From Phycisphaerales bacterium (lineage in GTDB: Bacteria; Planctomycetota; Phycisphaerae; Tepidisphaerales; Tepidisphaeraceae), in NCBI GenBank assembly GCA_028291615.1, contig JAQGHM010000257.1, positions 1 through 49,016 on the forward strand: 49,016 nucleotides of DNA, in the 5' to 3' direction. Positions 42,122 through 49,016 of the stretch are shown here, piece by piece. Under the pieces are notes generated by a model. The model saw nothing but the letters and a program-made list of their open reading frames with translations, did not search any database and was not told where the DNA came from. Made by a program: the position numbers and the translations under genes. How positions within the stretch are numbered: the stretch's first letter is position 1; the number at the start of each line of letters is the position of its first letter.

Positions 42122-43561
42122 ATGGGCATCTACCGCCGGTTTTTCTGCATGATTGTCCTGGCCGTATGGGCGGAGCCGAAGTCGGCAGTCGCGGCTGAGC
42201 TTGGGGACCCAGTGCGTGCCGGTCCGTCGGTGATGCGCGATTTGGGGGATCGCCTGTACCGCGGCGATGGCATCGATCGCAATCAGGACCTGGCGGTCGA
42301 ATGGTATACGCGGGCCGCGAACGCCGGCGACGCACTAGCAATGACGCGCCTGGGGCATTGCCGTGCGCATCTGGCGAATGATTACGCATCGGCGATGTCA
42401 TGGTATCGCAAGGCGGCGGAACTCGGAGAGCCGCTGGCCATGAACAACATCGGCGGACTTTACCAGGACGGATCGGGCGTGACGCGTGATTATGCGGAGG
42501 CGATGCGTTGGTATCGCCGCGCCGCCGATGCAGGGCTTCCACAGGCGGGAAACAACATCGCTTACCTGTACTCGAATGGGCTGGGCGTGACGGCGGATCC
42601 TGCGAAGGCGATGGCGCTTTACCGCGACGCGGCGCGGCGCGGTCATGCTGGGGCGATGTACAACATCGGACGATTGTTTGAGAACGGTCATGGGGTAACA
42701 CAGAACTACGTGACGGCGATGGAGTGGTATCTTCGCGCCGCGGGCGCAAACGATGCGGAGGCGATGAAGCGGCTGGGGGCGATGTACCGTCTCGGGCGCG
42801 GGGTCAAGGCGGATGCAGCGCAGGCCATCCAATGGTATACGCGAGCCGCGGAGGCGGGCTGCGCGGAAGCGATGAACAGCATGGGTTATTCTTATGCCAA
42901 TGGACAAGGGGTGCCAACCGATGAGGTCAAGGCAAGGGAGTGGTACCTGCGCGCAGCCAAGGCGGGCGATGCGATGGGGATGTTTAACACCGGCATTTTC
43001 TACGAGGAAGGGAACGGCGGACCGCGGGATTATGCGCGGGCGATGGAGTGGTACCGCAAGGCCGCGGATGCGGGCACGGTAGCGGCGATTAACGCAATCG
43101 GCGATCTGTACCGTTTCGCGAAGGGCGTGCCGCGTGATTACGTCGCGGCCAGAACGTGGTACTTCAGGGCGGCGGGACTTGGTAATGAGGACGCCATGGA
43201 GGCCTTGGCGGAGTTCTACCGCTACGGCTGGGGGCTGCCGATCGATTACGCGGAGGCGATGAGGTGGTACCGTAAGGCGGCGGACGCGGGCAATGACCCC
43301 GCGCTGACGAACATTGGGGAACTGTATCGCGACGGACAGGGGGTGCCACGGGATTACGTCCAGGCGATGGCGTGGCTGCGGAAAGCCGCGAATGCCGGAC
43401 GGCCCGCGGCGATGACCGACATCGCCGGGATGTACGAGAACGGCCTGGGCGTTGTGAAGGATGCCGAGGAGGCGCGGCGCTGGTATGAAAAGGCCGCGGC
43501 GGGCGCAGATGTGGACGCAAGGGCGTGGCTGATCGCCCATCCGAAGGCCCAGCCGCGTTGA
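42122..43561 (+). CDS. secreted Sel1-like repeat protein
   Basis: A 479-residue protein. Residues 1-25 (MGIYRRFFCMIVLAVWAEP, ending AVAA) form a signal peptide. The rest is about twelve Sel1-like repeats of 36 residues with A-xWYRKAA(D/E)AG, AM-(N)-NIG-LY-(x)-GxGV-(T/P)-RDY units, which fold as a solenoid of helical hairpins for protein-protein contact. No enzymatic domain is attached. It begins the post-element region and lies 149 bases upstream of the J-domain-like gene; it may be unrelated to that operon. Confidence 0.93.
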   Translation: MGIYRRFFCMIVLAVWAEPKSAVAAELGDPVRAGPSVMRDLGDRLYRGDGIDRNQDLAVEWYTRAANAGDALAMTRLGHCRAHLANDYASAMSWYRKAAELGEPLAMNNIGGLYQDGSGVTRDYAEAMRWYRRAADAGLPQAGNNIAYLYSNGLGVTADPAKAMALYRDAARRGHAGAMYNIGRLFENGHGVTQNYVTAMEWYLRAAGANDAEAMKRLGAMYRLGRGVKADAAQAIQWYTRAAEAGCAEAMNSMGYSYANGQGVPTDEVKAREWYLRAAKAGDAMGMFNTGIFYEEGNGGPRDYARAMEWYRKAADAGTVAAINAIGDLYRFAKGVPRDYVAARTWYFRAAGLGNEDAMEALAEFYRYGWGLPIDYAEAMRWYRKAADAGNDPALTNIGELYRDGQGVPRDYVQAMAWLRKAANAGRPAAMTDIAGMYENGLGVVKDAEEARRWYEKAAAGADVDARAWLIAHPKAQPR

Positions 43562-43709
43562 CCAAGGCGTAGTCTGTGGCGTGCCGGGCGTTGTCAGGAG
43601 CGGTGCCGGGCCGCCGTTTCAAGAGTGGTTTGTTGTCGGTGCGGCATTGCGTTAAAGTGTCGCTCAACCTTTAATCGAGTGGCCCAGAAAGAGGCAGGGA
43701 GCAAGGCGC

Positions 43710-45308
43710 GTGCAGCCGCTTTCACGAGACAGCTTGGCCGCTAACGCCTTTCGGACGCTGGGATTGAGCGCCTCGGCGTCACAGGCGGCGATCGACGCTG
43801 CCGCACGGCGGATGCGCATCTGGCCCGACGAACGGCTGATCCCCCCGACGCGGTGGGACCTGCCGTGGCTCGGACCCGTCAGCCGCACGCGCTCCAACAT
43901 CGAGCGCGCGTATGCGACCTTGAACGAGCCGCGATCCCGCGCTGAGCAACGGCTGCTGTGGTATCACGCACATGGACCCGTCGCTGCCAATGCCGACGAC
44001 GATCAGCAGGTTCCCTCCCCCGGCGAGGCCGCTGATGCCAGGCGGTTGCCAACGTTTCACAACGAAATGCTGCGGTCGTTGCACACCGCTTACCAAGCCG
44101 ATGCGGAGGTGACCGACGTCGCGCGCTGGCGGCGGGTGGTCGAGCGGGTCAACCGCCTGGCATCTCGACCGGACTACGCGGCCTGGCTCGAGCGTCTGGA
44201 GGTGGAAGGGGATTTCGAAAAACGGGCGTCGCCGGCGGAACTCCGCGCGGCGGTGCAGGTGCTGCCGGCCGCGATCGTGGCGGCGCTGGTGCCCAAGGCT
44301 CAGGCAGCGCTCGATCGCGACGACGCCAACGCCTGCGCCGACATCGCGCAAATCCTGCGTGCGGCGGGCGCGGGGTGCGGCGCGTCGTCGTCGCCACTCG
44401 GGCTGCTGCTGGACAGGCTCGAAGATGCGCTCGAGAGGCAGTGCAGCGAAATGGAACGCGACCTGCGGGACAAGCTGCGCACCCATCGAACCCAGGCCGA
44501 TGTCTGGCATCTGGGAAACCGCCAGGCGTGTCACACCGCAGCGACGTTCTACAACGAGACGATCTCCGTGGGCCTCGATCGCTTTTGCGCGCTGGCGGAG
44601 CATGAGCGCGACCGGCTGGAGCGATGCCGCTCGCGCTGCGCGCAAGTGCTGGCGCTCTTGGCAATGGGGTGGGAGTGGGCGGGGCGATTCCGCAAGGCCG
44701 AGGCGACCCAGCGGGTCGCGCTGTCGCTGGCGCAGGGGTCTGCCGGCGAGTTCGGCATTCGTAAAGACCTGTCGCGCTACGAGGAATTGGCGGCGCAGGA
44801 AGAGGCTGGGGAGGCGTCGTGGCGCAACTCGCCCCTGGTCCCCGAGCTGAAGCCGCCCGCCACTCGGCGGCCCGCCCCGAAGCAGCGCGACAACCCCATG
44901 GCGGGCGTCGGGGGGGTCGCAGCAGTTGCCATCGGCATCATGGTGATGCGTTTCCTGGTGATGCTGGGCAATGGAAGTGGCAGCAACGGCACGGGCAAGA
45001 CGAACCTTCCCCATTACTTCCCACCAAGCGAACGCCAGTCGGAGCGTCGTGAACAGGAGATGTTGCAGAACGTCTACCGACAAGTGGAACGCGACATCCG
45101 CGCCAAAGCCGGCGAGGCACGCGATGGAATGAAGTCAGTTTTTACCCCATCGACCCCCGACACCGCGTCGCCCGCTCCGGACCCGAGATTCAACCTCGAC
45201 CCATCGCCATCGGGCACGTCTGGTACGATCAGGCCGGTCCCCCCGCGACCGCACGTTGACCCGGCACGCGTCAACGATCCGTTTGGAGAATCCAATCGTG
45301 AACAGTGA
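43710..45308 (+). CDS. membrane protein with degenerate J-like domain
   Basis: A 532-residue protein from GTG 43710. Residues 12-90 (NAFRTLGLSASASQAAIDAAARRM, then NIERAYATLNEPRSRAEQRLLWY) follow the helix pattern of a DnaJ J-domain but lack the HPD tripeptide that stimulates Hsp70. A long helical middle section (about 110-370) is cysteine-containing. One membrane segment is seen at 399-420 (GGVAAVAIGIMVMRFLVMLG) and a Pro-rich C-terminal tail follows, so the tail and helical domain lie on opposite sides of the membrane. The next two genes encode a GrpE-like protein and an Hsp70, so it is probably their partner. It overlaps the next gene by 11 bases. Confidence 0.72.
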   Translation: MQPLSRDSLAANAFRTLGLSASASQAAIDAAARRMRIWPDERLIPPTRWDLPWLGPVSRTRSNIERAYATLNEPRSRAEQRLLWYHAHGPVAANADDDQQVPSPGEAADARRLPTFHNEMLRSLHTAYQADAEVTDVARWRRVVERVNRLASRPDYAAWLERLEVEGDFEKRASPAELRAAVQVLPAAIVAALVPKAQAALDRDDANACADIAQILRAAGAGCGASSSPLGLLLDRLEDALERQCSEMERDLRDKLRTHRTQADVWHLGNRQACHTAATFYNETISVGLDRFCALAEHERDRLERCRSRCAQVLALLAMGWEWAGRFRKAEATQRVALSLAQGSAGEFGIRKDLSRYEELAAQEEAGEASWRNSPLVPELKPPATRRPAPKQRDNPMAGVGGVAAVAIGIMVMRFLVMLGNGSGSNGTGKTNLPHYFPPSERQSERREQEMLQNVYRQVERDIRAKAGEARDGMKSVFTPSTPDTASPAPDPRFNLDPSPSGTSGTIRPVPPRPHVDPARVNDPFGESNREQ

Positions 45309-45720
45309 ACCACCACCGCTGACCCCGCCGCCAAAAGAACTCAGCGTGACGTTCGCGTCCCTGGTTGACCTGGGGGTCGAGCATTGGCGACTAAGCACCT
45401 GGCTCGCCGGCATTGCGGCCGCCGGGGGCGCGGGCGCAGGCGGTGGCGCCACGGCGCTGCCACGGCACGCATTGCGGCGAATGGACGATTTTCTCAAGGC
45501 ATGTTCGCTCGAGGTCCGCGGCCTCGACGGTCAGGCATTCGATGTTGGGATGGCGGCACGGGTGCTGGATGCGGTCGATGATCCGACGCTGGCCGAGGGA
45601 TCAGCGGTCGTCGTCGAGACCGTGGCGCCGATGGTGCTGTGGCGCGGGCAGGTGGTGCGGGTTGCCGACGTGGTGACGCGCCGGGGTGGCAAGGGCGACA
45701 AAGCCAATGCGGGAGTGTAA
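45298..45720 (+). CDS. GrpE-like small protein
   Basis: A 140-residue protein from GTG 45298, within the end of the preceding gene. It has a Gly/Ala-rich segment (about 38-52), a short helix (RRMDDFLKACSLEVRGLDG) and a C-terminal part FDVGMAARVLDAVDDP, VVVETVAPMVLWRGQVVRVADVVTRRG. The last part resembles the beta-wing domain of GrpE, the nucleotide exchange factor of Hsp70. The long dimer helix of GrpE is absent or very short. Placement between a J-like gene and an Hsp70 gene (start 4 bases on) strongly supports the reading, but sequence evidence alone is moderate. Confidence 0.55.
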   Translation: MNSEPPPLTPPPKELSVTFASLVDLGVEHWRLSTWLAGIAAAGGAGAGGGATALPRHALRRMDDFLKACSLEVRGLDGQAFDVGMAARVLDAVDDPTLAEGSAVVVETVAPMVLWRGQVVRVADVVTRRGGKGDKANAGV

Positions 45721-45723
45721 CCG

Positions 45724-48261
45724 ATGGGCGGCACGATTGACTACGGGATCGATCTCGGGACGACCAATTCCAGCATTGGCGTCTGCCGCAGCGGCGAGGT
45801 TCGCGTCTTCCAGACGACGGATCTGATGAACGTGACGCCGTCAGTCGTTTACGTCGCGCGCACCGGCCGGATGCTGGTCGGGAAAAAGGCGTACGACACG
45901 TGGGTGCAGGACCCGCAGAACACGCAGGCGGAGTTTAAACGGTGGATGGGATACAGCGACCGGCTGACGTTCCCCGCCTCGGGTAAATCGCTATCAGCCG
46001 AGGAGCTGTCGGCTGAAGTCCTCAAGTCTCTTCGCGCCGACGCCGAACGACAGACACAGGAGCGGATCGACGCGGCGGTGATCACGGTGCCCGCAGCATT
46101 CGGTAGCCTGCAGTGCGACGCGACCGCCCGCGCGGCCCGGCTTGCCGGATTCGAACAGGCGCCGCTGCTCCAGGAGCCGATCGCAGCGGCAGTCGCGTAC
46201 GGTGCATCGCCCAAGGCGCACGGCCAGCGCTGGATGGTCTTCGACCTCGGGGGTGGAACGCTCGACATCGCGATCGTCTCCACCCGCAACGGGCGCCTGG
46301 CGGTCCTCGAACATCAGGGGAACAACCGGCTGGGCGGTAAGGACATCGACCGCGCGATCGCCGAGACCTACCTCCTGACCGCGCTGAGCGAGGCCTTCAA
46401 ACTGCCCGACCGGCAGGCGGACGCGCCGGCCAACGATCGCCTTATGCGGGCCCTGCTCCGCCACGCCGAGCAGGCGAAGATCGCCCTCTCGACCGCGCCG
46501 GACGTGGCCATCGACATCTTCGGCGTCGGCGACGACCTCGAGGGGCAGCCCATCGAAGTGTCGCTGACCCTCACCCGTGCCCAGGTCGAATCGGCGATCG
46601 GACCGATCGTCGATCGCTGCGTCGATCTAGCGCGGCGTGCAATGGACGGCGCGCGGCTCGCCGCCGCCGATCTCGACCGCGTGCTGCTCGTAGGTGGGCC
46701 AACGCAAATGCCTGCGCTGCGTGCCGCCCTGACTGCGGCGCTAGGCGCGCCGCTCGACTATTCGCTCGACCCGATGACGGTCGTATCGCACGGCGCGGCC
46801 TTGTACGCCTCAACTCTGGAAAAGACGACGACGACAACCGCAGCCGAGGGCGCCACCAATAACGCGGCAACGCCTCGCTCGGTGCGAGCCGTGCCCGTCC
46901 AATTGGCGTTCGAGCGGGCGAGTGGGACGCCGCGCTCCCCCGTCGCCGGTGTGATCGATCCCGCGTCGGGCATTTCCGAGGTGAAGATCGACTCGGCCGG
47001 TGGGCTCTGGACCAGCGGTTGGCTCCCGCTCGACAGTGGAACCTTCCACGTCGATGTGATGCTGCACGACTCCCGCCCGGTCACCGGGTTCGCGATCACC
47101 GCTCGCGACACAACCGGGAACCTGGTACGCGTCGCGCCAGCGGATTTCTCGATCGCGTACATGCTGCCGATGGCCGCCCCGCCGCTGCCACACACGGTCG
47201 CGATCGAACTGGCGACGACGCACGGCGTGACGACGTTTGACCCGGTGTTCGACCGGCACTCACCACTGCCCACCGAGGCGCGCAAGACGTACAAGGCCGA
47301 CCGCACGCTGCGCCCCAGCGAGGTCGAGACCACGCTCCCGATCAAGTTCTGGGAGATCGAGGTCAGCGATGACCCGCAGGAAAAGTGGTGGGCTGGCTGC
47401 GTCCACGTGCGCTCCGACCAGATCAAGCGGCCGATCGTGGAGGGGAGCGAGCTCGAGCTGACGATACGGATCGATGCGTCGCGCAAGATGACGGTGGAGC
47501 TGTTCGTGCCGTTGCTCAACCAGTCGTTTTCGAACGAGGTCTACGTCCCCGATCCCCCGACCGCGCGGTCGCAGTTGCAGCAGCAGCTCGACCTCTGTTT
47601 CGAACGCCTCGATCACGCGCGGGAGGTGATTTACGAAAACGACCGCACCGAACTGTTCGATCGCATAGCGGAGTTGCAGGAGCGTGCTGAGGAGATTGCC
47701 GAACAGTTGACTGCCGACGGCGGCCGGGGCGCGGCGGTGGACCCGGATGCGGCGCTCCGGCCGACCGACGCGTTGCGAAAGCTCCGCATCCAACTGGTGC
47801 AGGTCGAGGAACAACTCGACATCGGTTCGGCGACCAACACGATGGCGCGCAAGCTGAGGTGGCAGGTTCGGCAGATCGAGCGGATCGTCGAGACGCACGG
47901 GACCGAAGGTGAGCGGCGCGAGTTCGAAAGGCTCAATAGTCAGTACGAGAAGTACGCCCAGGCGAACGACGCCCGGGGCCTGGCCTGGGCGCGCGAGCAA
48001 ATGTGGCACCTGCATGCCTCGGTCGTCCGCGACCAGATGTGGTACTGGCAGCACTGGCTCACAATCTTGCAGGCGCCTGGCGAACGATTCCTTAACGTCC
48101 GGCAGGCGGCAGACGTCCTGGCCGAAGGTGAGGCCGCCAACAGCCGCGGGGACATGCCGGCGCTACGTAGCGCGGTGCGGCGCGCATGGGCGCTGCAGGC
48201 CCCCGACCAGTTGGACGCGGCTCGGGAACAGGAGGCACAGGCGGGCTTACGAGCCACGTGA
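45724..48261 (+). CDS. divergent Hsp70 (DnaK-like) with long C-terminal part
   Basis: An 845-residue Hsp70. The ATPase domain (1-375) has phosphate-1 DLGTTNS (10-16), EPIAAAVAYG (151-160), phosphate-2 DLGGGTLD (174-181), GGKDIDRAI and adenosine-binding VGGPTQMPAL (323-332). After a Thr-rich linker (about 365-385) comes a beta-type region with substrate-binding-domain-like strands (about 395-600). Then there is a long, mostly helical part (about 605-845) with LEQLDICFERLDHAREVI-like coiled coils and a Trp-rich end (MWYWQHWL). DnaK of the housekeeping type is about 640 residues, so this is a specialised paralogue. It forms an operon with the J-like and GrpE-like genes. Confidence 0.88.
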   Translation: MGGTIDYGIDLGTTNSSIGVCRSGEVRVFQTTDLMNVTPSVVYVARTGRMLVGKKAYDTWVQDPQNTQAEFKRWMGYSDRLTFPASGKSLSAEELSAEVLKSLRADAERQTQERIDAAVITVPAAFGSLQCDATARAARLAGFEQAPLLQEPIAAAVAYGASPKAHGQRWMVFDLGGGTLDIAIVSTRNGRLAVLEHQGNNRLGGKDIDRAIAETYLLTALSEAFKLPDRQADAPANDRLMRALLRHAEQAKIALSTAPDVAIDIFGVGDDLEGQPIEVSLTLTRAQVESAIGPIVDRCVDLARRAMDGARLAAADLDRVLLVGGPTQMPALRAALTAALGAPLDYSLDPMTVVSHGAALYASTLEKTTTTTAAEGATNNAATPRSVRAVPVQLAFERASGTPRSPVAGVIDPASGISEVKIDSAGGLWTSGWLPLDSGTFHVDVMLHDSRPVTGFAITARDTTGNLVRVAPADFSIAYMLPMAAPPLPHTVAIELATTHGVTTFDPVFDRHSPLPTEARKTYKADRTLRPSEVETTLPIKFWEIEVSDDPQEKWWAGCVHVRSDQIKRPIVEGSELELTIRIDASRKMTVELFVPLLNQSFSNEVYVPDPPTARSQLQQQLDLCFERLDHAREVIYENDRTELFDRIAELQERAEEIAEQLTADGGRGAAVDPDAALRPTDALRKLRIQLVQVEEQLDIGSATNTMARKLRWQVRQIERIVETHGTEGERREFERLNSQYEKYAQANDARGLAWAREQMWHLHASVVRDQMWYWQHWLTILQAPGERFLNVRQAADVLAEGEAANSRGDMPALRSAVRRAWALQAPDQLDAAREQEAQAGLRAT

Positions 48262-48308
48262 TTTGAACCGACTCAAAGGTAGGTTGCTCGGCGAAAGCGT
48301 GCCCGCCA

Positions 48309-48704
48309 TCATGTCATTTTGATCTTGTGACGCTTCCCCACCTCAAACCCCCTCGTCGCATCCCTCCGCCGCCGCCACACCCACCACGCGAACCCCGCGC
48401 CACCAGCTGTGATCGTCCACCACTGCATCATGACGACTCGATCGCCCTTATACGTCCAGGTCCAGATCGGCAGCCACCGCCGTCTGACCGTGCCAGTCTC
48501 GTCCTCAAGGATACCATTCGCTCCAGATGGAGTCGTGCTGAACCCATCACTCACGTCGCCGTGTCCCACAAACACCGCGCCCAGTTCGGACATCACCGCC
48601 CACGTGCCGTTCCCTGCAATATCACAACTCCAGTAGCTGCGGGCCCACATCGCCGCGGCGAGCAACGCGGGGAGGAGGGCCAGGATGTGGAGGCGGCGTC
48701 TCAC
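48309..48704 (-). CDS. small membrane protein
   Basis: A 131-residue protein. An N-terminal hydrophobic helix (RLHILALLPALLAAAMWA) serves as signal anchor. A middle region of about 70 residues (GNGTWAVMSELGAVFVGHGDV) lies outside, and a second hydrophobic segment (ITAGGAGFAWWVW) is followed by RRRRD. No family identified. It is convergent with the Hsp70 gene. Confidence 0.6.
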   Translation of the reverse strand: MRRRLHILALLPALLAAAMWARSYWSCDIAGNGTWAVMSELGAVFVGHGDVSDGFSTTPSGANGILEDETGTVRRRWLPIWTWTYKGDRVVMMQWWTITAGGAGFAWWVWRRRRDATRGFEVGKRHKIKMT

Positions 48705-48788
48705 GGGGAAGCTTTAATCGTCCTTGAGGTAATCCTATCGATAAAGCGGCTCGTAGTACTTGGCGCGTAAAGCGAACCGCGCGCCGGC

Positions 48789-48992
48789 CTATCTATCCAC
48801 AAGCGGCTGACACTTGGGGCAAGGTTTCAGCTTGAGTTCCTGGGGAGGCCGCACGTCCTCCACTAACTCGAACGGCCCTTCCCACTTACCCGATAGGTCC
48901 ACACTGCCCGACTTCCCCAGCCCGAAATTGCAGTCTTCACACCGTGCCATGTGGAGCACCGCCTTTCCCTTGCCGACGTAGATCCAGAACAT
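48789..48992 (-). CDS. small cysteine-containing hypothetical protein
   Basis: A 67-residue protein with two cysteine pairs, CEDC (residues 18-21) and CPKC near the C-terminus, which could bind zinc. The start may be at M1 (MFWIYVGKGK) or at M15 (MARCEDC). No function can be given. No further gene is seen up to the end of the window. Confidence 0.45.
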   Translation of the reverse strand: MFWIYVGKGKAVLHMARCEDCNFGLGKSGSVDLSGKWEGPFELVEDVRPPQELKLKPCPKCQPLVDR

Positions 48993-49016
48993 TGTTCACC
49001 CGTCCTTCAGGTCGAT

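Overview
The window looks like a GC-rich chromosome segment from a planctomycete, probably of the Phycisphaerae type. This is an inference from gene content: a secreted serpin, a UdgX-type uracil-DNA glycosylase, and a recombinase cassette of the HTH / DUF2924 / large serine recombinase kind that I associate with Planctomycetes. No rRNA or other taxonomic marker is present apart from a tmRNA. Most of the window is accessory DNA between two stretches of ordinary chromosome.

Layout. (1) 1-3900 is host backbone: an HldD-like sugar-nucleotide epimerase, UdgX, a serpin and the tmRNA gene ssrA with its terminator. (2) 3.8-12.7 kb is a mobile element abutting the 3' end of ssrA. It carries a tyrosine integrase, a small gene split by an IS630-family insertion sequence, an iteron-like repeat cluster, a leader with a possible attenuator, two related winged-helix proteins, a DnaC/IstB-type ATPase, and a protein with two degenerate serine-recombinase-like domains. 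(3) 12.8-27.2 kb on the minus strand is a complete BREX phage-defence operon, transcribed right to left: brxE-brxA-brxB-brxC-pglX-pglZ-brxL. It has the type 1 core plus BrxE, which I know from type 6. Its BrxL ends in a domain that closely resembles the C-terminal phospholipase-D-like domain of eukaryotic MITD1 rather than the usual Lon-like domain. (4) 27.4-41.9 kb is a second mobile element, phage- or satellite-like. It holds a HTH protein, the recombinase cassette, a PrimPol-helicase with an adjacent symmetric repeat cluster that may be its origin, a lower-GC two-gene module of unknown function, a ParB-methyltransferase fusion, a HARE-type winged helix with a histone-like tail, an HNH nuclease, and small and large terminase subunits. 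No portal, capsid or tail gene follows. (5) 42.1-49.0 kb carries a secreted Sel1-repeat protein, then a three-gene chaperone-like operon (degenerate J-domain membrane protein, GrpE-like protein, divergent Hsp70) and small hypothetical genes.

How the parts may work together. The BREX genes are closely packed (ATGA or longer overlaps at brxE/brxA/brxB, short gaps elsewhere) and read as one transcript. The two mobile elements each carry an integration or recombination module, a replication-like module and a repeat cluster beside it, so either may replicate after excision. The region between ssrA and about 42 kb therefore reads as a stacked defence and mobility island.

Limits: all family calls come from motifs and remembered family features, not from a search. 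Element boundaries are not proven, because I found no convincing direct-repeat att pair.
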